Below are positions 43,108-52,154 of a stretch of DNA of 64,000 nt, piece after piece (the stretch's first letter is position 1; each line of letters opens with the position of its first letter). Origin of the DNA: GCA-002733465 sp965230525 (GTDB taxonomy: Bacteria > Pseudomonadota > Gammaproteobacteria > Enterobacterales > Kangiellaceae). The notes beneath the pieces are model-generated. The model worked only from the letters and a program-made list of their open reading frames with translations. It was not told where the DNA came from and ran no database searches. A program made the translations under genes and the position numbers. The DNA lies in contig OZ246008.1 of assembly GCA_965230525.1 (NCBI GenBank), forward strand, positions 2,604,001 through 2,668,000, given 5' to 3'.

Positions 43108-45522
43108 GTGAGTTCGAGAGATCACATTGTTCGTTTTTCATCGAAACATGATACTTCCGCGGAGTATAGACCCTTGCCCGTATTACTTAAAAGCGCTCAG
43201 TCGACCTTTGTCGATGAGCTACAAGCCAAATTAGTTAATATGCTAGATACTGCGGACGATCGTTTATTTGATATGTCCGAAACTAGCTATAATAACGCGC
43301 AGTTTGATGCGATGCGGTTGCTCAGGCTAAAACGCGAAGGGCTAATCAGAAGCTTTCAGCAAGAGCTTACCAATAATTTCAAGAAAACCTTGGGAAAGGT
43401 TGATGCGACCCAGTTAAATCAAGATAACGTCGAAACACTCTCTTTTGAAAACATTGCATTGGTAAAAGATGATGATCTTGAAGAAGACATAGCCACTGAT
43501 ACCATGATCAACAGAGCGCGAAGTAAGAACGAAGATGCGTTAGAAAATATAAGAACAAGAATCGATACCCTAATTTCAGACAAGAGTATTGAACAACACA
43601 ATAACCCCTTTGAACCTGTTTATGTCTGTGATGCCTTTCGGAGCGCCTCACAAGCGCTTGATTTGGACATTACCTCGCTGCTGATCATCTATAAGCTTTT
43701 CGATCGAAGTGTGATTTCTGAGCTGGACTCGGTCTATACCAAGGTTAACCAATTCTTTATCGAAAAGGGGATTTTGCCCGAGCTGCGCACGCGTGTGGTA
43801 AAAGCAAACAACCCAGCAGGTAATTCTAATGATTCCACTGTGACTCCTGAAAGCCAAACAATTGTCGATCAAATGCCGGTTAATGAATCAGTCGCCAATG
43901 AACAAAATACCGCTAACAATGTTCAATCCAGTGAACAACAAAATGTGCTCTCGGTTATTCAAAATTTACTCGCAGGCCAAAGGCAACAAGTACAAGGAAC
44001 ATCACAAATCCCGCTGATGGGTGAATCAAATGCTTCTTTAGGGCAGGGCGGCGAGAGCGCCGTTAATACCCACCAGGTTCTAGATGCATTATCTAAATTG
44101 CAATTACAGCAATCTGCTCCCGTTGATTTATCTGCCAGACCTGATGCCGAATCGATCAAAATGTCGCTCGGCCAGCAACTTCCGCAAATAAATATTAATG
44201 CGACTTCGGGTGGGTTTGATGGTGCAATTGGCCAATTTAATGAAGATATGATCGACATCGTATCGATGCTGTTCGATTTCATTTTAGAGGACGACAACCT
44301 ACAACCCGAGCTGAAAAGTGTCATCGGTCGATTACAAATTCCAATGCTAAAAGTAGGGCTAGTTGACAAAACTTTCTTCTCAGAGCGTCGGCATCCTGCA
44401 AGATTGTTGCTCAATGAGCTCGCCCACGCCGGTCTTTCATGGGATCGTAGCGACCCGAGCGCGAAACCAATGTTTGAAAGAATATGCAGTATCGCAGAAA
44501 CCATCATTCAAGATTTTAAAGAAGATATTGCCATTTTTGACCAATTGTTAGAAGACTTTCTGTCTTTCAAGCAGAAGCATCAACAGCGTGCAAAAATCTT
44601 TGAAAAACGAACCAAAGAAGCTGAAGAGGGTAAAGCGAAGACCGAAAGTGCTCGTTCTGAAGTCAATCAAAAGCTTAAAAATATCTGTAAAGGATTGCAT
44701 GTGCCTGAAGTGGTTAGATTGTTACTTAAAAACGTCTGGTCTCATGTCATGCTACTAGAGCGCTTGAAAGAAAACAAAGATGGTTGGACCCGTCGCGTGA
44801 AAGTTGCCAAGTTGTTGGTTTGGTCTGTGCAACCTATAAAAAACGCCGACCGCTTAGAAAAACTAATCACACGCGTTCCAATATTAGTGAAAAGCCTAAG
44901 AGACGGCATGGAGTTAATTTCGTTTTCTTCAATTGAGTCGACTCACATGTTAGAAAAGTTAGAAGCCACTCATCGAAAAGTTATCGAAGCCGGACGTAAA
45001 ACTATTAATCAAATGAGCGAAGAAGAAATCCTGCGCTTACCAGCGATTGATGTTGAATTAAGCGGAATGACCGACGCTGCTTCCCACCAAGAGCTGCCTG
45101 CAGAGCCGTCCGCTGCGGCGCAAATTGAAGCTCAATTTCCTATGATGGAAGAAATTACCGAAGTTGAAGAGATTGGCTTTTCAAAGGCTGAAACAGGCGA
45201 GCTGGCAAAACTGGCAGAATCTGAAATTGTGCATATCGACAGCAAAATTTCCCAAACCATAGAACAGCTTCGCGCAGGCAGCTGGGTTGAACTTATGGTT
45301 GATGGCGAATTTAAACGGAGTAAATTGGCTGCCAGAATCGCTTCTAGTGGAAAGTATATTTTCGTTAATCGAAACGGTATGAAAATGGCTGAGTTCTTAA
45401 CCGCTGAGTTATGCCAGAGTTTACAAAATGGCAATCTCAAAATTTTGGATGACGAAGCATTATTTGATCGCGCTTTAGAATCAGTAATTTCGAACTTACG
45501 CTCGATGAAAGCGCAAGCATAG
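43108..45522 (+). CDS. DUF1631 family protein
   Basis: An 804-residue soluble protein of the DUF1631 family, which occurs in gammaproteobacteria in this same place between ampD and nadC (as PA4523 in Pseudomonas aeruginosa). Helical N-terminal half, a Gln/Asn/Ser-rich linker (about residues 230-330), a conserved central domain (FILEDDNLQPELKSVIGRLQIPMLK and RHPARLLLNELAHAGL), and a C-terminal part that looks like a PilZ-like beta region (GSWVELMVDGEFKRSKLAARI). Function is unknown; a c-di-GMP link has been suggested for PilZ-like parts, but is not shown. The start is GTG with GAGG 9 nt upstream. Confidence 0.88.
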   Translation: MSSRDHIVRFSSKHDTSAEYRPLPVLLKSAQSTFVDELQAKLVNMLDTADDRLFDMSETSYNNAQFDAMRLLRLKREGLIRSFQQELTNNFKKTLGKVDATQLNQDNVETLSFENIALVKDDDLEEDIATDTMINRARSKNEDALENIRTRIDTLISDKSIEQHNNPFEPVYVCDAFRSASQALDLDITSLLIIYKLFDRSVISELDSVYTKVNQFFIEKGILPELRTRVVKANNPAGNSNDSTVTPESQTIVDQMPVNESVANEQNTANNVQSSEQQNVLSVIQNLLAGQRQQVQGTSQIPLMGESNASLGQGGESAVNTHQVLDALSKLQLQQSAPVDLSARPDAESIKMSLGQQLPQININATSGGFDGAIGQFNEDMIDIVSMLFDFILEDDNLQPELKSVIGRLQIPMLKVGLVDKTFFSERRHPARLLLNELAHAGLSWDRSDPSAKPMFERICSIAETIIQDFKEDIAIFDQLLEDFLSFKQKHQQRAKIFEKRTKEAEEGKAKTESARSEVNQKLKNICKGLHVPEVVRLLLKNVWSHVMLLERLKENKDGWTRRVKVAKLLVWSVQPIKNADRLEKLITRVPILVKSLRDGMELISFSSIESTHMLEKLEATHRKVIEAGRKTINQMSEEEILRLPAIDVELSGMTDAASHQELPAEPSAAAQIEAQFPMMEEITEVEEIGFSKAETGELAKLAESEIVHIDSKISQTIEQLRAGSWVELMVDGEFKRSKLAARIASSGKYIFVNRNGMKMAEFLTAELCQSLQNGNLKILDDEALFDRALESVISNLRSMKAQA

Positions 45523-45604
45523 TTAAGACTTGCTAAACTTCAGTTTTACAGCCCGGCATTCTGCGAGTAGACTAAAACCATATTAGTAACTTCAGTAGAA
45601 TCTA

Positions 45605-46153
45605 ATGCCAATAATAAATGGCGAGTTAAAGCAAGCTATTCAAAAGCCCTCACACCACTATAACCAAAGGCCGAGTGACTCAGTCAGTTTACTCGTCATC
45701 CACTGTATTAGCCTACCGGAAGGGTATTTTTCTGGACAATACGTTGAGCAACTGTTCCTTGGCGAGCTAGACTCTAGCGCGCACCAGACTTTCAAGGATT
45801 TAAAGGGGTTAGAGGTTTCGGCGCATTTATTTATTCGACGAAATGCGCAGGTATTGCAGTTTGTCAATTTCGATCAACGCGCGTGGCACGCTGGAAAGTC
45901 TAGTTTTGAAGGCGTCTCTAACTGTAACGACTTTTCAATCGGCATCGAGCTCGAAGGCTGCGAGTACAAACCATTCACCGCCAGACAATATAAAAAATTA
46001 TCTGAAATTACGCTAGAAATAATGCAGAGTTATCCCCAAATAACACCTGATAGAATCAGAGGCCACAGCGATATTGCGCCGGGGCGAAAAACGGACCCTG
46101 GCCTGCACTTTGATTGGCAACACTATCGACAACTTTTAAAGAATAAGGCTTGA
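45605..46153 (+). CDS. ampD: 1,6-anhydro-N-acetylmuramyl-L-alanine amidase AmpD
   Basis: Cytosolic zinc amidase that recycles anhydro-muropeptides and so keeps AmpR-type induction of beta-lactamase low. The 182-residue product has the zinc ligands His33, His154 and Asp164 at the same positions as in the well-studied Citrobacter AmpD, and the motif SIGIELEG. The closing HSDIAPGRKTDPG is a hallmark. ampE follows after 196 nt. Supplies recycling alongside the peptidoglycan lyase MltF encoded earlier in the window. Confidence 0.96.
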   Translation: MPIINGELKQAIQKPSHHYNQRPSDSVSLLVIHCISLPEGYFSGQYVEQLFLGELDSSAHQTFKDLKGLEVSAHLFIRRNAQVLQFVNFDQRAWHAGKSSFEGVSNCNDFSIGIELEGCEYKPFTARQYKKLSEITLEIMQSYPQITPDRIRGHSDIAPGRKTDPGLHFDWQHYRQLLKNKA

Positions 46154-46349
46154 CGGTTAAACGGCCTAGATGGCCTAAAATGGTTGGCAAATTTCAAAAT
46201 GAGTCTGTAAAACGAATTTTGACTGGTAGAATGTTTAACCAATTTAGACAATGATAATATTGAGCGGGCTTAAATGAATCTATTTTATGCTTGGGCGACT
46301 CAGGCTCGACTATTATTCAATAACAGAATTAAAACTATAAGAGAAAACT

Positions 46350-47210
46350 ATGATCTTACTTTGTCTTTTAGCGGCATTGGCGTTGGAATTTCACTTTAAA
46401 CAAGGTAGCGAATACCGAAAGTTCGCTTGGTTTGGCAGTTTTAGAGAGTACTTAGCTGAGTTTTTTATCGGCAAAGCCTTTTTTGACAGCTGGCTGGGTA
46501 TCGCGCTGATTTTATTATTGCCCGCGTTAGGGCTTCACTTGGTATTAAGTTTATTTGACGCAACGGTTTTCTGGCCACTTCTTTTTTTAATCAGTTTTGC
46601 TGTTTTGTTCTACTCGCTAGGACCGGTACCACTCGAAAAATCTTTCCAACAGTATTTTGAGGCGATGGATCGAGGGGACGCTGAAGCTGGCTACTTGCAT
46701 CTTAAGCAGCAAGGACTCGTTCAAGATTCAGAAACCACACCAGAACAAGATGAGCTCATTCGGACCACTACTCGATTAATTTTAACGGAGTCATGCAAAC
46801 GATATTTTGGTGTGATCACCTGGTTTATTTTACTCGGACCGGTGGCGGCTTTACTTTATCGATTGGCCCACGTTTATAAGGATACTTGTGACGCAGAAGA
46901 ATTTGATGATCATCGCCCGCATATGCAGCAATTGATTCATTGGATTGATTGGATACCAGCACGGGTCACTAGCTTTATGTTTTTGCTAACAGGTGATTTT
47001 GTCAATGGCTTTTATCGCGTGCAAGACTACTTGTCTGATTTTGAGGCCGATAATAATCAGCTATTGGCAGATACCGGAGTCGCAGCGCTGGGCCTTGAAA
47101 TGGGGGTTGCAGATACCAGTGCCAAGGAAAATTACGACGCAACCTCAATGGTTCGGCGAGCAGTGATTTTTTATCTTGTTGTTGGTGCTATCTTTTCGAT
47201 CCTATTTTAG
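46350..47210 (+). CDS. ampE: AmpE-like integral membrane protein
   Basis: A 286-residue protein with about four membrane segments: N-terminal MILLCLLAALALEFHF, two central ones (near 50-95), one near 150-170, and the C-terminal VIFYLVVGAIFSILF. Cytosolic loops carry SLGPVPLEKSFQQYFEAMDRGD. Matches AmpE, a membrane protein in peptidoglycan recycling regulation that is encoded next to ampD. Biochemical role remains undefined in the family. Confidence 0.88.
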   Translation: MILLCLLAALALEFHFKQGSEYRKFAWFGSFREYLAEFFIGKAFFDSWLGIALILLLPALGLHLVLSLFDATVFWPLLFLISFAVLFYSLGPVPLEKSFQQYFEAMDRGDAEAGYLHLKQQGLVQDSETTPEQDELIRTTTRLILTESCKRYFGVITWFILLGPVAALLYRLAHVYKDTCDAEEFDDHRPHMQQLIHWIDWIPARVTSFMFLLTGDFVNGFYRVQDYLSDFEADNNQLLADTGVAALGLEMGVADTSAKENYDATSMVRRAVIFYLVVGAIFSILF

Positions 47211-47440
47211 TTAGTGTTGGTGGGTCACAGCACTTTAAGCAGCGGCTAATCTGTTTTTTACCGAATGTATGTACGTATGAAAGTGCTCACGAAAACAAAC
47301 AGGATAGAAATTAGAATAGTAAGGCTAGCTAACTATAAACGATCTCATAATTTTGCCTTTCAGCGGCCTCATTTCTCTGAGAGCTGTGTGTAAATAAAGT
47401 AATCAAAAAGCCCAAAACTCCCATTTAATAATTACGCTTA

Positions 47441-47463
47441 AATTGTTAGCTAGGCTAACAATT
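47441..47463. promoter_or_regulatory. Palindrome at the aceE promoter, candidate operator
   Basis: AATTGTTAGC, a 3-nt spacer, and GCTAACAATT form a perfect 10-bp inverted repeat that overlaps the -35 hexamer by 2 nt. It resembles but does not match the PdhR site (AATTGGTnnnACCAATT), as the spacing differs. A repressor bound here would block RNA polymerase. Confidence 0.6.
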
Positions 47464-47490
47464 GTTATTTGCTTAATCTGCTGCTACAAT
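47462..47490 (+). promoter_or_regulatory. Sigma-70-type promoter for aceEF-lpdA
   Basis: TTGTTA (47462-47467) and TACAAT (47485-47490) have exactly 17-nt spacing. The aceE start is about 187 nt downstream, giving a long leader. Confidence 0.6.
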
Positions 47491-47676
47491 CAATAAAATC
47501 GCATCTGTTGCTAAGCATTAGTTCCTGCTGCTTAATAAAGTCGCTCATTAGAAAGCGAATGCAGTTGCAAGAAAATGACTATAATTTTCATATCAATCTG
47601 CAAACCGTCTTGATGCGAGTCCTCAGTACGCTAATCGGTGCAGTAAAACTCAATCACTCAATTGAAGAGAGTCGTT

Positions 47677-50352
47677 ATGACAGAACAAACAAATCAAGAC
47701 CTTGATCCCATCGAAACGCAAGAATGGTTAGAAGCACTAGAAGCGGTATTGGAAGCTGAAGGTACTGAAAGAGCACACTATCTACTCGAGCGTTTAATCG
47801 ACATGGCTCGACGCTCAGGCGCCCATCTTCCCTATAAAGCAACAACCGCATACCTAAATACCATCCCAACTTCAAAAGAGGCTCGAATACCCGGCGATTT
47901 GGCAATTGAGCAGAGACTTCGCTCAATTATTCGTTGGAATGCAATCGCCATGGTGCTGCAAGCGAGCAAGAAAGATAAAGAATTAGGCGGACATTTATCC
48001 AGCTTTGCTTCTTCTGCCACCCTTTACGATGTTGGCTTTAATCACTTCTTTAGAGCATCTAACGATGAGCAAGAAGGAGATCTAGTTTATTTTCAAGGGC
48101 ACTCTTCACCCGGTATTTATGCGCGAGCTTTCTTAGAAGGAAGAATTACTGAGGAGCAGATGGCTAATTTCCGTCAGGAAGTTGATGGCAAAGGATTATC
48201 ATCATATCCGCATCCTTGGTTAATGCCTGACTTTTGGCAATTTCCGACCGTATCCATGGGGCTTGGGCCGATTCAAGCGATTTATCAGGCTCGATTTTTG
48301 AAATACCTTAAAGACCGTGAACTTTCAGACACCTCAAACCGTAAAGTTTGGGCGTTTATGGGCGATGGCGAAACCGACGAGCCAGAATCACTCGGAGCCA
48401 TATCATTGGCGGGGCGTGAAAATCTCGATAACTTAGTGTTTGTGATCAACTGTAACTTGCAACGTTTAGATGGGCCAGTGCGCGGTAACGGCAAAATTAT
48501 TCAAGAATTAGAAGGTGTCTTTAGAGGCGCCGGCTGGAATGTTATCAAGGTGATTTGGGGGCAATATTGGGATCCTTTGCTCGCCAGAGATGTCGATGGA
48601 AAGCTATTAAAAGTCATGGAAGAAACCGTTGACGGTGAGTATCAAAATTACAAGTCTAAAGGTGGAAAATACACCCGTGATTTCTTCTTTGGGAAAGATC
48701 CCGCGTTACTAGAAATGGTGGCGAATATGTCTGATGCCGATGTTTGGCGCTTAAATCGAGGTGGTCACGATCCAACCAAAGTTTATGCAGCATACCATCA
48801 AGCGGTTAACCATAAAGGTCAGCCTACAGTAATTCTTGCTAAGACAGTAAAAGGTTATGGCATGGGTGAAAGCGGCGAAGGCAAAAATATTTCTCATCAA
48901 GTAAAAAAGATGGATCTTGAAGCGCTAAAGCATTTTCGCAACCGGTTTAATGTTCCTATTGATGACAAAGATCTTGAATCAACGCCGTTTTATCATCCGG
49001 GGGAAGATAGTCCCGAAATAAAATACATGCGAGAGAGAAGAGCGGCACTTGGTGGCTACTTACCTGCGCGCCGAAAAGAATCAGAGAGCCTTTCGATTCC
49101 ACCTTTAAAAGCATTCGATTCAGTCACCAACGGTTCAAATGGTCGCGAAATCTCAACCACCATGGCTTTTGTAAGAATGTTAAATGTGTTGTTAAAAGAC
49201 AAAGCGCTTAAACAGCATATTGTGCCAATAATTCCTGACGAAGCGAGAACCTTCGGAATGGAAGGAATGTTCCGTCAAATAGGAATTTATTCTTCGGTAG
49301 GGCAGTTGTACGAGCCGGTTGATTCTGATCAATTGATGTATTATCGAGAAGATAAAAAAGGTCAAATTTTAGAGGAAGGTATTAACGAAGCGGGTGCGAT
49401 GTCTTCATGGATAGCGGCGGCTACGAGCTATTCGAGCAACAACCTGCCGATGATTCCTTTTTACATCTTTTATTCTATGTTTGGCTTTCAGCGTATTGGC
49501 GACCTTGCATGGGCCGCGGGTGATATGCAGGCGCGCGGATTCCTAATTGGTGCTACCTATGGTCGAACCACCCTAAATGGTGAAGGCTTGCAACATCAAG
49601 ATGGCCATAGCCACGTGTTCGCGTCAACCATTCCTAACTGTGTCAGTTATGATCCTACTTACGGTTATGAAGTCGCCGTGATTGTTCAAGATGGCATGCG
49701 TCGTATGTACGATGAACAAGAAAACGTTTTCTACTATATCACCACTTTAAATGAAAATTATGTTCACCCTGAAATGCCTAAAGGTTGTGAAGAGGGCATT
49801 ATTAAAGGGATGTACTTGCTTAAGGAAAGCAAACCCGCCAAAGGCAAAAAGAAAGTCGTTAAAACTCAACTGCTAGGTTGTGGTTCCATTCTTAATGAAG
49901 TGATTGCGGCTGCCGAGTTACTGGAAAAAGATTTTGGCGTGCTCTCTGATATATGGAGTGTGACATCTTTTAACGAGTTGGCTCGAGACGGTATGAACGT
50001 TACTCGTGAAAACTTACTTAACCCTGAAGCCAAAGCAAAGCAAAGCTATGTTACTCAGTGCTTAGCCGACCGACAAGGTCCAGTGATTGCGTCAACGGAT
50101 CACATTAAAGCCTATGCCGAGCAGATTCGCGCTTACGTACCCAGTACTTTTTCGGTACTAGGAACCGATGGTTTTGGTCGCAGTGACAGTCGAGATAATC
50201 TGCGCCGGTTCTTTGAAATTGATAGGTACTTTATAGTTGTATCGGCGTTAAAAGCGTTAGCCGATGATGGCACGATTAACAGCAAGCAAGTCAGTAAAGC
50301 GATCAAGCTTTACGATATCGATGTTAATAAACCCAACCCACTTTTGAGCTAA
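47677..50352 (+). CDS. aceE: Pyruvate dehydrogenase E1 component (homodimeric)
   Basis: Thiamine-diphosphate enzyme that decarboxylates pyruvate and reductively acetylates lipoyl-E2. The 891-residue single-chain E1 matches E. coli AceE (887), with the ThDP-binding GDGETDEPESLGA...NCNLQRLDGPVRGNG region, an EAGAMSSWIAAATSYS region, and GTDGFGRSDSR near the end. GAAGAGAG 5 nt before the ATG at 47677 fixes the start; a longer in-frame start (47662) is less likely. First gene of the aceE-aceF-lpdA operon. Confidence 0.97.
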   Translation: MTEQTNQDLDPIETQEWLEALEAVLEAEGTERAHYLLERLIDMARRSGAHLPYKATTAYLNTIPTSKEARIPGDLAIEQRLRSIIRWNAIAMVLQASKKDKELGGHLSSFASSATLYDVGFNHFFRASNDEQEGDLVYFQGHSSPGIYARAFLEGRITEEQMANFRQEVDGKGLSSYPHPWLMPDFWQFPTVSMGLGPIQAIYQARFLKYLKDRELSDTSNRKVWAFMGDGETDEPESLGAISLAGRENLDNLVFVINCNLQRLDGPVRGNGKIIQELEGVFRGAGWNVIKVIWGQYWDPLLARDVDGKLLKVMEETVDGEYQNYKSKGGKYTRDFFFGKDPALLEMVANMSDADVWRLNRGGHDPTKVYAAYHQAVNHKGQPTVILAKTVKGYGMGESGEGKNISHQVKKMDLEALKHFRNRFNVPIDDKDLESTPFYHPGEDSPEIKYMRERRAALGGYLPARRKESESLSIPPLKAFDSVTNGSNGREISTTMAFVRMLNVLLKDKALKQHIVPIIPDEARTFGMEGMFRQIGIYSSVGQLYEPVDSDQLMYYREDKKGQILEEGINEAGAMSSWIAAATSYSSNNLPMIPFYIFYSMFGFQRIGDLAWAAGDMQARGFLIGATYGRTTLNGEGLQHQDGHSHVFASTIPNCVSYDPTYGYEVAVIVQDGMRRMYDEQENVFYYITTLNENYVHPEMPKGCEEGIIKGMYLLKESKPAKGKKKVVKTQLLGCGSILNEVIAAAELLEKDFGVLSDIWSVTSFNELARDGMNVTRENLLNPEAKAKQSYVTQCLADRQGPVIASTDHIKAYAEQIRAYVPSTFSVLGTDGFGRSDSRDNLRRFFEIDRYFIVVSALKALADDGTINSKQVSKAIKLYDIDVNKPNPLLS

Positions 50353-50368
50353 GGCTGGGAGAATAAAA

Positions 50369-52084
50369 TTGAGTAATTTAATCGAAGTTAAAGTACCTGA
50401 CATTGGCGATGCAGATGGCGCGGAAATCATTGAAGTTGTGGTCGCTGTCGGTGATTCTATTGAAAAAGAGTCGCCTCTAATTGTTTTGGAAACTGACAAA
50501 GCCACCATGGAAGTTCCTTCAAGTCATGCTGGCGCTGTAAAAGAAATTAAAGTGGCAGTTGGTGATCAAGTTTCTAAAGATGACGTTATTCTCATGCTGT
50601 CAGCGGATGAGAAAGAAGCCTCCGACTCTAATCAACAGCCGGCGAGCAGCGAGCAAGCGACAGAAGAATCAAGTTCGGGTTCCGCCACTACTGAAGCCGA
50701 TCAACCGTCCGAGGACTCTGCTAAAAGTGAGCAATCAACAGAGGACAAAGAAGCGGGCACTGAAGAAACTGGTAGTGCTGAAGAAGTTGATATTACGGTG
50801 CCCGATATTGGTGATGCGTCTGATGTCGATGTGATCGAAGTGTTAATCAGTGAAGGCGATAGTGTTGAAAAGGAGCAAGGCTTAATTGTCCTAGAGACGG
50901 ACAAAGCCACTATGGAAGTGCCGAGCGCAACTGCCGGTGTTGTGTCAAAGGTGACTGTGAAGGTTGGCGACAAGGTATCCCAGGGTGATGTGATTGGCCA
51001 AATGAAGGGCGCTTCTGCTTCCCCATCTAAATCTTCGGATAAAAAGTCCAGTGTGGCGGCCGAGCCGGCAACTGTTGCGGCAACTCACTCAACTAAACAG
51101 AGTGAGCCCGCGGAAACGAGTAATCGTGGTGCACCGGTTCCTGATCATCCACTAATGAAAAAGAAAAAATCCGATGGGTTTGTTCATGCGAGCCCAGCAG
51201 TCCGACGCTTTGCCAGAGAGTTAGGTGCGGATTTAACTCAAATAACCGGCAGCGGAAATAAATCACGAATACTCAAGGAAGATGTACAAAAATTCATCAA
51301 GTTTGAATTGTCTCGACCAAAAGCAACCGCGTCGACTGGCGCTTTTGCGATGCCTGAAATGCCCGAGGTTGATCATGGCAAGTGGGGTGAAGTTGAAAGT
51401 CAACCGCTCACGCGAATTCAAAAAATCAGTAGTGTCAACTTGCATCGAAATTGGATCACTATTCCTCATGTGACGCAGCATGAAAACGCCGATATTACTG
51501 AGTTAGATGCGTTTAGAAAGTCGATGAAAGATGAAGCGCTTAAACAAGATATCCGTTTAACGCCTTTGGCTTTTATCATGAAAGCCTTAGTGCATACCTT
51601 AAAGGCGTTTCCTAAGTTTAATGCGAGCTTGGCCAATGACGGGGAAAACCTAGTACTGAAACACTATTACCATATTGGTGTCGCCGTGGAAACGCCCGAC
51701 GGCTTGACTGTTCCGGTGATCCGCGATGTTGATCAAAAAGGTATTTATCAGTTGGCCAACGAATTAGCTGAAATCAGCGCCAAAGCAAGAGATAAGAAGC
51801 TGGGTGCAAATGACATGCAAGGAAGTAGCTTCACTATCTCATCTTTAGGTGGAATTGGTGGCACTGCGTTTTCGCCTATTGTAAAATGGCCGGATGTGGC
51901 GATCTTAGGACTATCTCGTAATAACATGCAGCCGGTGTGGAACGGCAAAGAGTTTGAACCGAGATTAATGTTGCCAATGTCATTGTCGTATGATCACCGT
52001 GTGATTGATGGGGCAGACGCGGCAAGGTTTGTAGTCCATTTGGCAGCAACCTTAAAAGATATTAGACGGGTTCTGTTGAACTAG
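50369..52084 (+). CDS. aceF: Dihydrolipoyllysine acetyltransferase (E2 of pyruvate dehydrogenase)
   Basis: A 571-residue E2 core enzyme with two lipoyl domains (lipoyl Lys44 and Lys179 in ETDKATMEVP motifs), acidic/Ser-rich linkers, a peripheral-subunit-binding domain (ASPAVRRFARELGADL, about residues 272-310) and a catalytic domain ending with SYDHRVIDGADAARF (His and Asp of the active site). E. coli has three lipoyl domains; two here. Start TTG at 50369 with GGGAG 7 nt upstream, 16 nt after aceE. Confidence 0.96.
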   Translation: MSNLIEVKVPDIGDADGAEIIEVVVAVGDSIEKESPLIVLETDKATMEVPSSHAGAVKEIKVAVGDQVSKDDVILMLSADEKEASDSNQQPASSEQATEESSSGSATTEADQPSEDSAKSEQSTEDKEAGTEETGSAEEVDITVPDIGDASDVDVIEVLISEGDSVEKEQGLIVLETDKATMEVPSATAGVVSKVTVKVGDKVSQGDVIGQMKGASASPSKSSDKKSSVAAEPATVAATHSTKQSEPAETSNRGAPVPDHPLMKKKKSDGFVHASPAVRRFARELGADLTQITGSGNKSRILKEDVQKFIKFELSRPKATASTGAFAMPEMPEVDHGKWGEVESQPLTRIQKISSVNLHRNWITIPHVTQHENADITELDAFRKSMKDEALKQDIRLTPLAFIMKALVHTLKAFPKFNASLANDGENLVLKHYYHIGVAVETPDGLTVPVIRDVDQKGIYQLANELAEISAKARDKKLGANDMQGSSFTISSLGGIGGTAFSPIVKWPDVAILGLSRNNMQPVWNGKEFEPRLMLPMSLSYDHRVIDGADAARFVVHLAATLKDIRRVLLN

Positions 52085-52154
52085 CAGATTCCGGTATGAT
52101 CATTAGTCTTGCGACTATTTGATAATTAAACAATTAATTTGAGAGAAATATTAC

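Larger units (their letters stand above)
47211..47676. other. ampE-aceE spacer
   Basis: This 466-nt non-coding region contains the aceE promoter (47462-47490) and an abutting palindrome (47441-47463). In E. coli, pdhR occupies this place; no pdhR-like gene is present here. A long-range 8-bp inverted repeat (AGCACTTT and AAAGTGCT) lies near 47230-47285. Confidence 0.5.

Noticed and set aside
43959..44507. 182-residue minus-strand ORF inside the DUF1631 gene
   Set aside because: Antisense to a region with clear DUF1631 features; composition (Ser/Cys/Pro-rich) is typical of a reverse-frame shadow.
47441..47463. PdhR binding site
   Set aside because: The half-sites resemble AATTGGT/ACCAATT, but the spacing and the central bases differ, and there is no pdhR gene; kept only as a generic palindrome.
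47469..47705. 78-residue plus-strand ORF just before aceE
   Set aside because: It begins at the promoter itself, has no Shine-Dalgarno sequence, and overlaps the aceE start in another frame.
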